This document shows, in pieces, positions 6,278 to 11,779 of a DNA stretch of 11,779 nt. How positions within the stretch are numbered: position 1 is the first letter of the stretch; each line of letters starts with the position of its first letter. The DNA lies in contig CALANM010000007.1 of NCBI GenBank assembly GCA_937926065.1, positions 1 through 11,779 of the forward strand, given 5' to 3'. The stretch comes from an uncultured Microbacterium sp. (lineage in GTDB: Bacteria > Actinomycetota > Actinomycetes > Actinomycetales > Microbacteriaceae). A program made the translations under genes and the position numbers. The notes beneath the pieces are model-generated. The model did not search any database, was not told where the DNA came from, and was given only the letters and a program-made list of their open reading frames with translations.

Positions 6278-7155
6278 TTCGCGCTCCTCGTGTCCTTCTT
6301 CGGTCCGATGAGTCCCTGCGGTCGCAGCAGTGCGAACGCGACGAGCAGGGCGCCGAACAGGATCTGGTCGGCTCCTGCGGCGATCTGGTCAGGCAGCGGC
6401 AGGTAGCGCGCGCCCTCGGTGAGGCCGATCACGACCGCGGCGCCGAGCGGGATCGCCCACAGGCGGTTGGTGCCGGCGACGACGACCACGGTGAGGATCG
6501 TGATCGTCAGCTTCACCGTGAAGTCGGCGGGCGAGATGTACGAGATGTAGTGGGCGTACACCGAGCCGGAGATCGCGGCGATCGCGCTCGACCCGGCGAA
6601 CACGGCGGCGCGGAAGCGACGCGGATACCGGCCGAGGGCGGAGGCCGCGATCGGGTCCTCGCGCAACGTGCGAAGCGCGTCGCCGAACGGCGACTTCAGG
6701 ATGAAGTGACACGCGAGGTAGACGAGCGCCGTGATGGCGACGCAGAAGATCGCGAACGGGAGGTTGTCGTTCAGTTGCACGTCGTCGGTGCCGGGTCGCG
6801 GGATGCCGGGGATGCCCATGCCGCCTCCGGTGATCGCCGGCAGGTTGAGGATCGTCTGGCCGACGATCACGACGAGCGCGAACGACGCGACGACCATGTA
6901 GTCGCCGTTGACGCGCAGTGTGAGCTGCGCGAACCCGTAGCCGAGGAGCGCGGAGAGCACCGCGCCGATCGCCATGGCCGGCAGGAACAGCGCCGGGTAC
7001 TCGACGGTGACGGCACCGGTCGCGTAGGCCCCGATCCCCATGAAGGCCGCGGTGGCGACGGAGAAGACGCCGCCGTGCCCCTGGAGGATGTTGAGGGAGA
7101 GGGCGCCGATCGTGTAGATCGACGCGAGGATGACGAGTCCGACGAAGTAGTCCAC
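6274..7155 (-). CDS. livM: Branched-chain-amino-acid-type ABC transporter permease, LivM family
   Basis: A 293-residue, strongly hydrophobic integral membrane protein with many membrane segments. It shows LivM-type blocks such as SLNILQGHGGVFSVATAAFMG near the N-terminus, the cytoplasmic coupling stretch FGDALRTLREDPIAASALG (about 174-192), and SPADFTVKLTITILTVVVVAG towards the C-terminus. It forms the translocation path with LivH. The start is GTG at 7155, one base after the livH stop, with GAAAGG upstream. It overlaps livG by four bases. Confidence 0.93.
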   Translation of the reverse strand: MDYFVGLVILASIYTIGALSLNILQGHGGVFSVATAAFMGIGAYATGAVTVEYPALFLPAMAIGAVLSALLGYGFAQLTLRVNGDYMVVASFALVVIVGQTILNLPAITGGGMGIPGIPRPGTDDVQLNDNLPFAIFCVAITALVYLACHFILKSPFGDALRTLREDPIAASALGRYPRRFRAAVFAGSSAIAAISGSVYAHYISYISPADFTVKLTITILTVVVVAGTNRLWAIPLGAAVVIGLTEGARYLPLPDQIAAGADQILFGALLVAFALLRPQGLIGPKKDTRSAK

Positions 7156-7156
7156 G

Positions 7157-8035
7157 TCAGGCCGCCTTTCCGAACAGACCCTGCGGGCGAGCCAACAGGA
7201 TGAGGAGCATCAGGGCGAAGGTGAATGCCTGCTGCCAGCTCGACGGGATGAGGAGCAGGCTGAGGCTCTGCACGACGCCGATGAGAAGCGAGGCGAAGAA
7301 CGTCCCCGACAGCGAGCCGATACCGCCCGCGAACGCCACGACGAAGCCGATCATCATGGCATCGAAGCCGATCGTGGTGAACAGGCCGCTGTTGAGGCCG
7401 ATGAAGAACGAGGCGGGGAGCGCCACGAGGGAGCCGATTCCGAACGTCCACACGTAGACCCGGCGGTAGTCGACCCCGACGACCGACGACAGGAGCGGGT
7501 TCGCCTCCACCGCGCGGATGCGGCGACCCATCTTCGTGTAGCGCAGGAACGCCACGAGGGCCCCGAACACCACGATCGCGACGACGAACGCCCCGAGGTC
7601 GGTGAAGGGGATGGCCACCCCGGCGACCTGGAGGCCGCCGGAGGCGGCCCCCAGAGTCGCGTCGCGGATGGACTTCGTGTCGAACCCGAACACGACGCCG
7701 ACGAGGTTCTGGAGCAGGATGCCCGCACCCAGTGCCGCGACGACGATGATCAGGTTCGACGTCGACGGGCGTCGCACGGTGCGATACAGGAACCTCTCAT
7801 GGCCCATCCCGAGGAGGACCATGGCGATCGCCGCGATCGCCAGTGCGACGGGAAGCGGTGCGCCCAGCGCCGACGACGTCCACCAGATCAGGTACGCACC
7901 GAGCGTGATGATCGCACCGTGTGCCAGGTGGAGCGTCTTCGTCACTCCGTAGATCAGCGAGAAGCCGACCGCGACCAGAGCGATTCTGCTGCCTTCGGCC
8001 AGGCCGTCGACCAGCAGTTGTAGCGCCTCGCGCAT
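7157..8035 (-). CDS. livH: Branched-chain-amino-acid-type ABC transporter permease, LivH family
   Basis: A 292-residue polytopic membrane protein of usual LivH length. LivH marks include the N-terminal GLAEGSRIALVAVGFSLIYG, the TLHLAHGAIITLGAYL block, and the cytoplasmic loop TKMGRRIRAVEANPLLSSVVG that couples to the ATPase. The ATG at 8035 has a purine-rich AAGGAAGAGGAG just upstream and lies 42 bp after the solute-binding-protein stop. It is the second gene of the transport operon and partners LivM. Confidence 0.94.
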   Translation of the reverse strand: MREALQLLVDGLAEGSRIALVAVGFSLIYGVTKTLHLAHGAIITLGAYLIWWTSSALGAPLPVALAIAAIAMVLLGMGHERFLYRTVRRPSTSNLIIVVAALGAGILLQNLVGVVFGFDTKSIRDATLGAASGGLQVAGVAIPFTDLGAFVVAIVVFGALVAFLRYTKMGRRIRAVEANPLLSSVVGVDYRRVYVWTFGIGSLVALPASFFIGLNSGLFTTIGFDAMMIGFVVAFAGGIGSLSGTFFASLLIGVVQSLSLLLIPSSWQQAFTFALMLLILLARPQGLFGKAA

Positions 8036-8077
8036 CTCCTCTTCCTTCCCGACTCCGTCAGTTGTGCCGGCTCGCGC

Positions 8078-9226
8078 CTAGTCGATCGAGACGAACTGGC
8101 CGTCGCGGATCTCGAGCAGGCTCAGCGGCATGATCGAGGTGCCGTCCTCGGCAAAGGTGAGGTCGCCGAAGATGGTCGAGAACGTGCCGATCTCATGCAT
8201 GCGCTCGCGGATCGAGTCGCCGGTGATGGCGGTGCCGCTCTCGTTGAGCGAGGCGATCACGTCGCCGAGGATGTGCGCGGCCACGTAGTACGTGGCCGAG
8301 TTGCCGAGCGGCGCGACGCCGTACTTCGCGGTGAACGCGTCGACGAACGCCTTCGCCTCATCGGTGCCCGGGTCCTCCGGGTTCCAGCGCTGCGTCGAGA
8401 AGACGACGCCCTTCGAGATGCCGCGCGCGGCCTCGAGCGCCTCCGGGACGGTCCAGAAGCTGGTGCCGAGGACGACGGCGTCGGCGCCGAGCTCGGTGTA
8501 CTGGTTGAGCGCGATCGCGATCTGCTGACCGCCGACGGCCATGTAGATGGCGTCCGGCTTCTGCGCGTCGAGCAGCGTGAGCTGGGGGCGGAAGGTGGTC
8601 GTGGTGTACTCGGCCGACTGGCGCCCGACGACCTCGCCGCCGATGGCCTCCCACGCCGCCTCCATCGCATCGGCGTCGGACTGGCCGAGCGCCTCATCGG
8701 TGTGGAGGATGCCGATGGTGCGGATGCCGAGCTCCTCGAAGGCGTACTTGGCCTCGTTCTCGATGTGGTAGTTCTCCAGCGGAACGCTCGAGAAGAGGAA
8801 GTCGCTGAGGCCGGCGAGAGTCGGGGCGGTGGCGCCCGCGTTCATCATGACGACGCCAGCGCGGTCGCCCACGGGGGCGCTGGCCGCGATGACCGACGAG
8901 GTCGAGATGAAGGTGAAGGGCACCTTGTCGACCGACGCGAGCTTGTTGAGCGCGGTGACGGCGGTCGCCGGCTCGCTCTTGATGTCCTCGATGTTGAGCT
9001 TGAGCTCGGTGCCGGCGGCGCCGCCGGCGGCGTTGATCTCTTCGAAGGCGAGCTCGATGCCACGGCTCTGCTGCTCGCCGTAGGAGGCGAGGGACCCGGT
9101 CATCGAGAACATGCCGCCGACCTCGAGGGTGGCGGGGGCACCCGCGTCGGCTGCGGGTGCGGTCGAACATCCGGCGAGAATCGCGACGGCTGCGACAGCG
9201 CCGACGATCGTGGGCTTGAGCCTCAT
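8078..9226 (-). CDS. Solute-binding lipoprotein of a Liv-type ABC transporter (Peripla_BP_6 type)
   Basis: A 382-residue extracellular substrate-binding protein. The N-terminus is a lipoprotein signal, MRLKPTIVGAVAAVAILAGC, with lipobox LAGC and lipidation at C20. A low-complexity STAPAADAGAPA linker follows. The mature part begins with EVGGMFSMTGSLASYGEQQ, the usual first strand and ligand loop of this fold, followed by GIELAFEEINAAGG. It captures the substrate at the cell surface and delivers it to LivH/LivM. The ATG has an excellent AAAGGAG site six bases upstream and stands first in the operon behind a good promoter. The ligand cannot be told from sequence alone; the linked hydrolase and E1 genes make a carboxylate, amide or ring compound more likely than an ordinary amino acid (inference). 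Confidence 0.93.
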   Translation of the reverse strand: MRLKPTIVGAVAAVAILAGCSTAPAADAGAPATLEVGGMFSMTGSLASYGEQQSRGIELAFEEINAAGGAAGTELKLNIEDIKSEPATAVTALNKLASVDKVPFTFISTSSVIAASAPVGDRAGVVMMNAGATAPTLAGLSDFLFSSVPLENYHIENEAKYAFEELGIRTIGILHTDEALGQSDADAMEAAWEAIGGEVVGRQSAEYTTTTFRPQLTLLDAQKPDAIYMAVGGQQIAIALNQYTELGADAVVLGTSFWTVPEALEAARGISKGVVFSTQRWNPEDPGTDEAKAFVDAFTAKYGVAPLGNSATYYVAAHILGDVIASLNESGTAITGDSIRERMHEIGTFSTIFGDLTFAEDGTSIMPLSLLEIRDGQFVSID

Positions 9227-9247
9227 TGAGCTCTCCTTTGAGTCTGT

Positions 9248-9273
9248 TTGTTCGTAATGCGATGCGTTGTTCG
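9248..9273. repeat. TTGTTCG direct repeat in the liv operon leader
   Basis: The heptamer TTGTTCG occurs at 9248-9254 and again at 9267-9273 (plus strand), 19 bp start to start, about two helical turns. On the liv transcript the copies would lie roughly at +24 to +30 and +5 to +11, a place where a repressor can block early transcription. A tandem ATGCGATGCG lies between them. It is a candidate binding region for the adjacent IclR regulator. Confidence 0.42.
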
Positions 9274-9283
9274 CTTTGTGAGC

Positions 9284-9312
9284 ATGCTACCGGCGGCATC
9301 GGGGAGCGTCAA
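9284..9312 (-). promoter_or_regulatory. Promoter of the liv/cyclase operon
   Basis: On the minus strand, TTGACG (9307-9312) and TAGCAT (9284-9289) are separated by exactly 17 bp. This is a good housekeeping-sigma promoter and the clearest in the window. Transcription would start near 9277, leaving a leader of about 50 nt that ends in the AAAGGAG site of the solute-binding-protein gene. Confidence 0.68.
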
Positions 9313-9322
9313 AACGCGGCGG

Positions 9323-9334
9323 GCGAGCGCTCGC
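9323..9334. repeat. 12-bp perfect palindrome upstream of the IclR gene
   Basis: GCGAGCGCTCGC is a perfect palindrome 20 bp before the IclR start and just upstream of the liv promoter -35. It could be an operator for autoregulation, but its GC-only arms make chance occurrence in this DNA quite likely. Confidence 0.3.
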
Positions 9335-9341
9335 GACGCGA

Positions 9342-9347
9342 TACGGT
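9342..9347 (+). promoter_or_regulatory. Possible -10 element for the IclR gene
   Basis: TACGGT fits TAnnnT and ends six bases before the GTG start at 9354. That GTG has only a weak GGGG stretch in front of it. The spacing suggests a leaderless transcript. No -35 match is visible. Confidence 0.35.
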
Positions 9348-9353
9348 CGGGGC

Positions 9354-10124
9354 GTGGCAACAGAGTCGACCCCCTCCTGGCTAATCCAGTCGGTCGTGCG
9401 GACGGCCTCGATCCTCGATCTGTTCACACTCGACCAGCCTGTGTGGACGGAGGGCGATATCGCCGCGAACACCGGGCTCAACCGTTCGACGGTGTACCGG
9501 TTCTGCCAGACGCTGGTGCGCCTGGGCTACCTCTACCAAGTCTCTCCCGGAACGTACCGGCCCGGTGTCCGCGCCCTCTCGCTCGGCCAGGTCGCCATCG
9601 GCAGCCTCGACGTCGTCGAGATGGCGCAGCCTCTTCTCCAGGCCCTTCGCGACGAACTCGGCGAGACGATCAACATGTCGGTGCTCGACCACGACGAGAT
9701 CATCTACGTCGCCCGGTTGCGCGGCCCCGGTCTGCTCGACACTCGGCTGCAGATCGGCAGCCGACTGCCGGCGCTGCACACGTCGATGGGCCGCGCAATG
9801 CTGGCCTGCCTGCCCCCCACCGAACTCGACGCGATCCTTGCGAAGGCAAAGCTCACCGCCTTCACATCCTCGACCGTTCTCGACACGGACCGGATACGGC
9901 AGATCATCGAGACCGCCCGCGACACCGGCTACGTGCTCAACGAGGAGGAGCTCACGGTCGGACTGCGCGGTGTCGCCGTCGCCATCCGCTATCGCGACGG
10001 GCGGCCCGCCGCGGCGATCAACGTCGCTGCCACGCGCCCGTTCCGGCCGGGCGAGGTCACCGACCTGCTCGTGCCGAAGCTGCGCGAAGTCGCCGACTCG
10101 ATCGGGCGGATGCTGCCCGCCTGA
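9354..10124 (+). CDS. IclR-family transcriptional regulator
   Basis: A 256-residue protein with the standard IclR layout. An N-terminal winged helix-turn-helix spans about residues 11-70, with recognition-helix region GLNRSTVYRFCQTLVRLGYL (41-60). A C-terminal effector-binding domain spans about 85-252, with LPALHTSMGRAMLACLPPTE (138-157) and EEELTVGLRGVAVAI (197-211). The TSMGRAMLA block is like that of Pca-type regulators of aromatic-acid catabolism, but this does not identify the ligand. IclR proteins usually sit beside the genes they control and sense a pathway substrate or intermediate. The start is GTG at 9354; the helix-turn-helix begins so soon after it that a later start would cut the domain. 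It is divergent from the liv operon across 127 bp and convergent with hpt, 19 bp stop to stop. Confidence 0.94.
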   Translation: MATESTPSWLIQSVVRTASILDLFTLDQPVWTEGDIAANTGLNRSTVYRFCQTLVRLGYLYQVSPGTYRPGVRALSLGQVAIGSLDVVEMAQPLLQALRDELGETINMSVLDHDEIIYVARLRGPGLLDTRLQIGSRLPALHTSMGRAMLACLPPTELDAILAKAKLTAFTSSTVLDTDRIRQIIETARDTGYVLNEEELTVGLRGVAVAIRYRDGRPAAAINVAATRPFRPGEVTDLLVPKLREVADSIGRMLPA

Positions 10125-10143
10125 GCTCCTCGCTGCGCGACGA

Positions 10144-10695
10144 CTAGGAGTAGACGTGCGGCGCGAGGATGCCGATGGAGCGGAGGTTGCGGTAGCGCTC
10201 CGCGTAGTCGAGGCCGTAGCCGACGACGAACGCGTTCGGGATCTCGAAGCCGACGTAGCGGGCGTCGATCTCGACCTTGGCGGCCTCCGGCTTGCGCAGC
10301 AGGGCACAGATCTCGAGGGAGGCCGGGTTGCGGCTCTCGAGGTTGGCCCGCAGCCACGACAGGGTGAGCCCCGAGTCGACGATGTCCTCGACGATGAGCA
10401 CGTTGCGCCCGGCGATGTCGGTGTCGAGGTCCTTCACGATGCGCACGACGCCGCTCGACTGCGTGGAGGAGCCGTAGGACGAGGTCGCCATCCAGTCCAT
10501 CTCGACGTCGCGCTTGAGTTCGCGCGCGAGGTCGGCCATCACCATGACGGCGCCGCGGAGCACGCCCACGAGCAGGAGGTCGCGGCCCGCGTAGTCCCGC
10601 TCGATCTCGCGGCACAGCTCCGCGATGCGGGAGTGGATCTGCTCCTCGCTGTAGAGCACCTCGCTGAGGTCGCCCTCGATGTCAGCCGTGTCCAT
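10144..10695 (-). CDS. hpt: Hypoxanthine-guanine phosphoribosyltransferase
   Basis: A 183-residue purine salvage enzyme that joins hypoxanthine or guanine to PRPP, making IMP or GMP in the cytosol. The PRPP-binding loop VLIVEDIVDSGLTL (about 98-111) is textbook. LLVGVLRGAVMVMADL (41-56), the flexible loop around SSYGSSTQSSG, and the base-binding stretch VGFEIPNAFVVGYGLDY towards the C-terminus all fit. The ATG overlaps the tilS end by 14 bp (10682-10695) with GGGAG upstream, so the two are coupled. Next to it should come ftsH in the common actinobacterial order; here a block of about 9.7 kb intervenes. Confidence 0.96.
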   Translation of the reverse strand: MDTADIEGDLSEVLYSEEQIHSRIAELCREIERDYAGRDLLLVGVLRGAVMVMADLARELKRDVEMDWMATSSYGSSTQSSGVVRIVKDLDTDIAGRNVLIVEDIVDSGLTLSWLRANLESRNPASLEICALLRKPEAAKVEIDARYVGFEIPNAFVVGYGLDYAERYRNLRSIGILAPHVYS

Positions 10696-11680
10696 CCGTC
10701 CGCTCCCGCCTTGCCCGGAATTCGATCATGCCACCCGTGCGCGCGACCACGACGCCGGGGACGTCGATCGGTCCCTGCCCGCGCCAATCGGTCGCGAGCC
10801 GCGCGATCTCGAGGGTGTGCGCGCGCGTGAGCGCGACCCCGAACTCGCTCTTCACGACGAAGCGGATGATGCGCTGCCGCAGCGCCGCCGGGTTCGCGGC
10901 GAGCGCCTTCGCGGGGAGTGCGATGCCCGCCTCGACGTGCTCGGCGAGCTCCTCGGCGACCTCGTCGATCATCGTCGCGAAGGCGTCCTCGTCTTCGCGC
11001 AGCTGCTCGGCGGTGCGGGCGAGCGCCTCCGCGACGCCCGGCCCGAGCTCGGCCTCGAGCACGGGCAGCACGTTGCGGCGCACCCGCACGCGCGCGTAGG
11101 CGGGGTCGGCGTTGTGCGGGTCGTCCCACGGCTCGAGCCCCTGGTCGGCACAGGCCTGCACGGTGACGGCGCGGCGGATGCCGAGCAGCGGCCGGCGGTA
11201 GAGGCCGGCGACGGGCGGCATCCCCTGCAGCGACGCCGACCCGGAGCCGCGCGCGAGCCCGAGGAGCACCGTCTCGGCCTGGTCGTCGAGCGTGTGCCCG
11301 AGCAGCACCGCGACCGCGCCGAGTTCGGCCGCCACCGCCGACAGCGCCTCGTAGCGAGCGGCCCGTGCGGCGGCCTCCGGTCCGAGACCCGACTCCGCCG
11401 GCACGGTGACCCGCACGACGCGCACGGGACCCGCCCGCAGGCTCTCGGCCTGCTGCCGCGCCCGCTCGGCCACGGCATCCGACCCGTCTTGCAACCGGTG
11501 GTCGACGATCACCGCACCGACCCGGCCGGGCGCCTCGAAGACCGCCGCCGCCAGCAGCGCCACCGAGTCGGGGCCGCCGGAGAGCGCGACGAGCACGAGG
11601 CCCTCGGCGGGGAGCGCCGCGCGCACGGCCGAACGCACGGCCGCGACGGCGGGCGGCAGGGAAGGACGGAAAGTTCCCAT
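10682..11680 (-). CDS. tilS: tRNA(Ile)-lysidine synthetase
   Basis: A 332-residue enzyme that uses ATP to attach lysine to C34 of the CAU-anticodon tRNA-Ile, so that it reads AUA as isoleucine. The N-terminal PP-loop SGGPDS (34-39) binds ATP. VDHRLQDGSDAVAERA (about 59-74) and LGHTLDDQAETVLLGLARGS (about 126-145) are characteristic. The C-terminal part is short, as is usual in actinobacterial TilS. The ATG at 11680 lies only 17 bp from the divergent ppa start; no Shine-Dalgarno is present, and a -10-like TAACGT six bases upstream suggests a leaderless mRNA. Confidence 0.95.
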   Translation of the reverse strand: MGTFRPSLPPAVAAVRSAVRAALPAEGLVLVALSGGPDSVALLAAAVFEAPGRVGAVIVDHRLQDGSDAVAERARQQAESLRAGPVRVVRVTVPAESGLGPEAAARAARYEALSAVAAELGAVAVLLGHTLDDQAETVLLGLARGSGSASLQGMPPVAGLYRRPLLGIRRAVTVQACADQGLEPWDDPHNADPAYARVRVRRNVLPVLEAELGPGVAEALARTAEQLREDEDAFATMIDEVAEELAEHVEAGIALPAKALAANPAALRQRIIRFVVKSEFGVALTRAHTLEIARLATDWRGQGPIDVPGVVVARTGGMIEFRARRERTDGHG

Positions 11681-11684
11681 CGAC

Positions 11685-11692
11685 TAACGTTA
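11685..11692. promoter_or_regulatory. Shared symmetric -10 element for tilS and ppa
   Basis: The 17-bp gap between tilS and ppa contains the perfect palindrome TAACGTTA. Read on the plus strand, TAACGT ends seven bases before the ppa ATG. Read on the minus strand, TAACGT ends six bases before the tilS ATG. Both fit TAnnnT at a spacing that puts the transcript start on the start codon. No -35 boxes are evident on either side. Confidence 0.58.
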
Positions 11693-11697
11693 GGCGC

Positions 11698-11779
11698 ATG
11701 TCGCAGCAGAGCTACTCCGTCGTCATCGAGTGCCCCAAGGGCAGCCGCAACAAGTACGAGGTCGACCACGAGACCGGTC
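11698..11779 (+). CDS. ppa: Inorganic pyrophosphatase, N-terminal fragment
   Basis: Only the first 27 codons are present before the right edge. They read MSQQSYSVVIECPKGSRNKY followed by EVDHETG, the invariant opening of family I soluble inorganic pyrophosphatases (xxxxIExPkGsrnKYExdxxtG). The enzyme hydrolyses pyrophosphate to phosphate with Mg. Divergence from tilS is a familiar actinobacterial arrangement. No Shine-Dalgarno precedes the ATG. Confidence 0.9.
   Translation, partial: MSQQSYSVVIECPKGSRNKYEVDHETG

Noticed and set aside
10125..10150. Possible bidirectional terminator between IclR and hpt (CTCCT/AGGAG arms with inner TCGC-TGC-GCGA)
   Set aside because: The stem is interrupted by a bulge of several bases, lacks a T-tract on either side, and runs into the hpt coding end. 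It is too weak to list as a feature.
10539..11699. A 386-codon minus-strand frame overlapping tilS
   Set aside because: It is arginine- and glycine-rich filler in another frame. TilS has its PP-loop and family motifs in the frame chosen.
1..11779. Mobile elements, CRISPR arrays, tRNA or rRNA genes
   Set aside because: No transposase or integrase motifs, no regularly spaced repeats and no tRNA-like cloverleaf were found on reading either strand; coding genes fill nearly the whole window.

Overview
The window is very GC-rich, every frame is densely coded, and several starts appear leaderless. It also carries a recognisable actinobacterial housekeeping block: the 5' end of ftsH, then hpt, tilS and the start of ppa. 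This points to a high-GC actinobacterium, probably of the Microbacteriaceae type. The family-level placement is inference from gene order and protein flavour.

Layout. Positions 1-324 (minus) hold the N-terminus of the membrane protease FtsH. Positions 10144-11680 (minus) hold hpt and tilS, which overlap, and ppa begins at 11698 on the plus strand. Between ftsH and hpt lies a block of about 9.7 kb (about 408-10124) that looks like a self-contained catabolic and uptake module with its own regulator. No transposase, integrase, tRNA, CRISPR array or direct-repeat boundary was seen.

Module. An IclR-family regulator (9354-10124, plus) is divergent from a six-gene minus-strand operon: a lipoprotein solute-binding protein, two LivH/LivM-type permeases, two LivG/LivF-type ATPases, and a cyclase-family metal hydrolase (PF04199 type). 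Convergent to that operon is a two-gene plus-strand unit (2409-3724): an unusual small protein with an E3-binding (peripheral-subunit-binding) domain and a degenerate E2-like C-terminus, then an NAD-type short-chain dehydrogenase joined by an ATGA overlap. Divergent from this unit, a minus-strand pair (2349 down to 408) encodes the alpha and beta subunits of a thiamine-diphosphate-dependent E1 of the acetoin/2-oxoacid dehydrogenase class.

How the genes may work together (inference). An organic acid, amide or ring compound is imported by the Liv-type ABC system and opened or hydrolysed by the cyclase-family enzyme. It is then oxidised by the dehydrogenase to a ketone, diketone or 2-oxoacid, and cleaved or decarboxylated by the ThDP E1. 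No lipoyl-bearing E2 and no E3 are encoded here. The small E3-binding-domain protein may be an adaptor that docks this E1 and/or a shared E3 onto a complex made elsewhere in the genome.

Regulation visible in the DNA. A 38-bp near-palindrome (2371-2408) covers both overlapping divergent promoters between the E1 genes and the adaptor gene, and runs right up to the adaptor's start codon. The liv operon has a good sigma-70-like promoter (TTGACG, 17 bp, TAGCAT) with a heptamer repeat just downstream. tilS and ppa appear to share a symmetric -10 element, TAACGTTA, and both would start leaderless.
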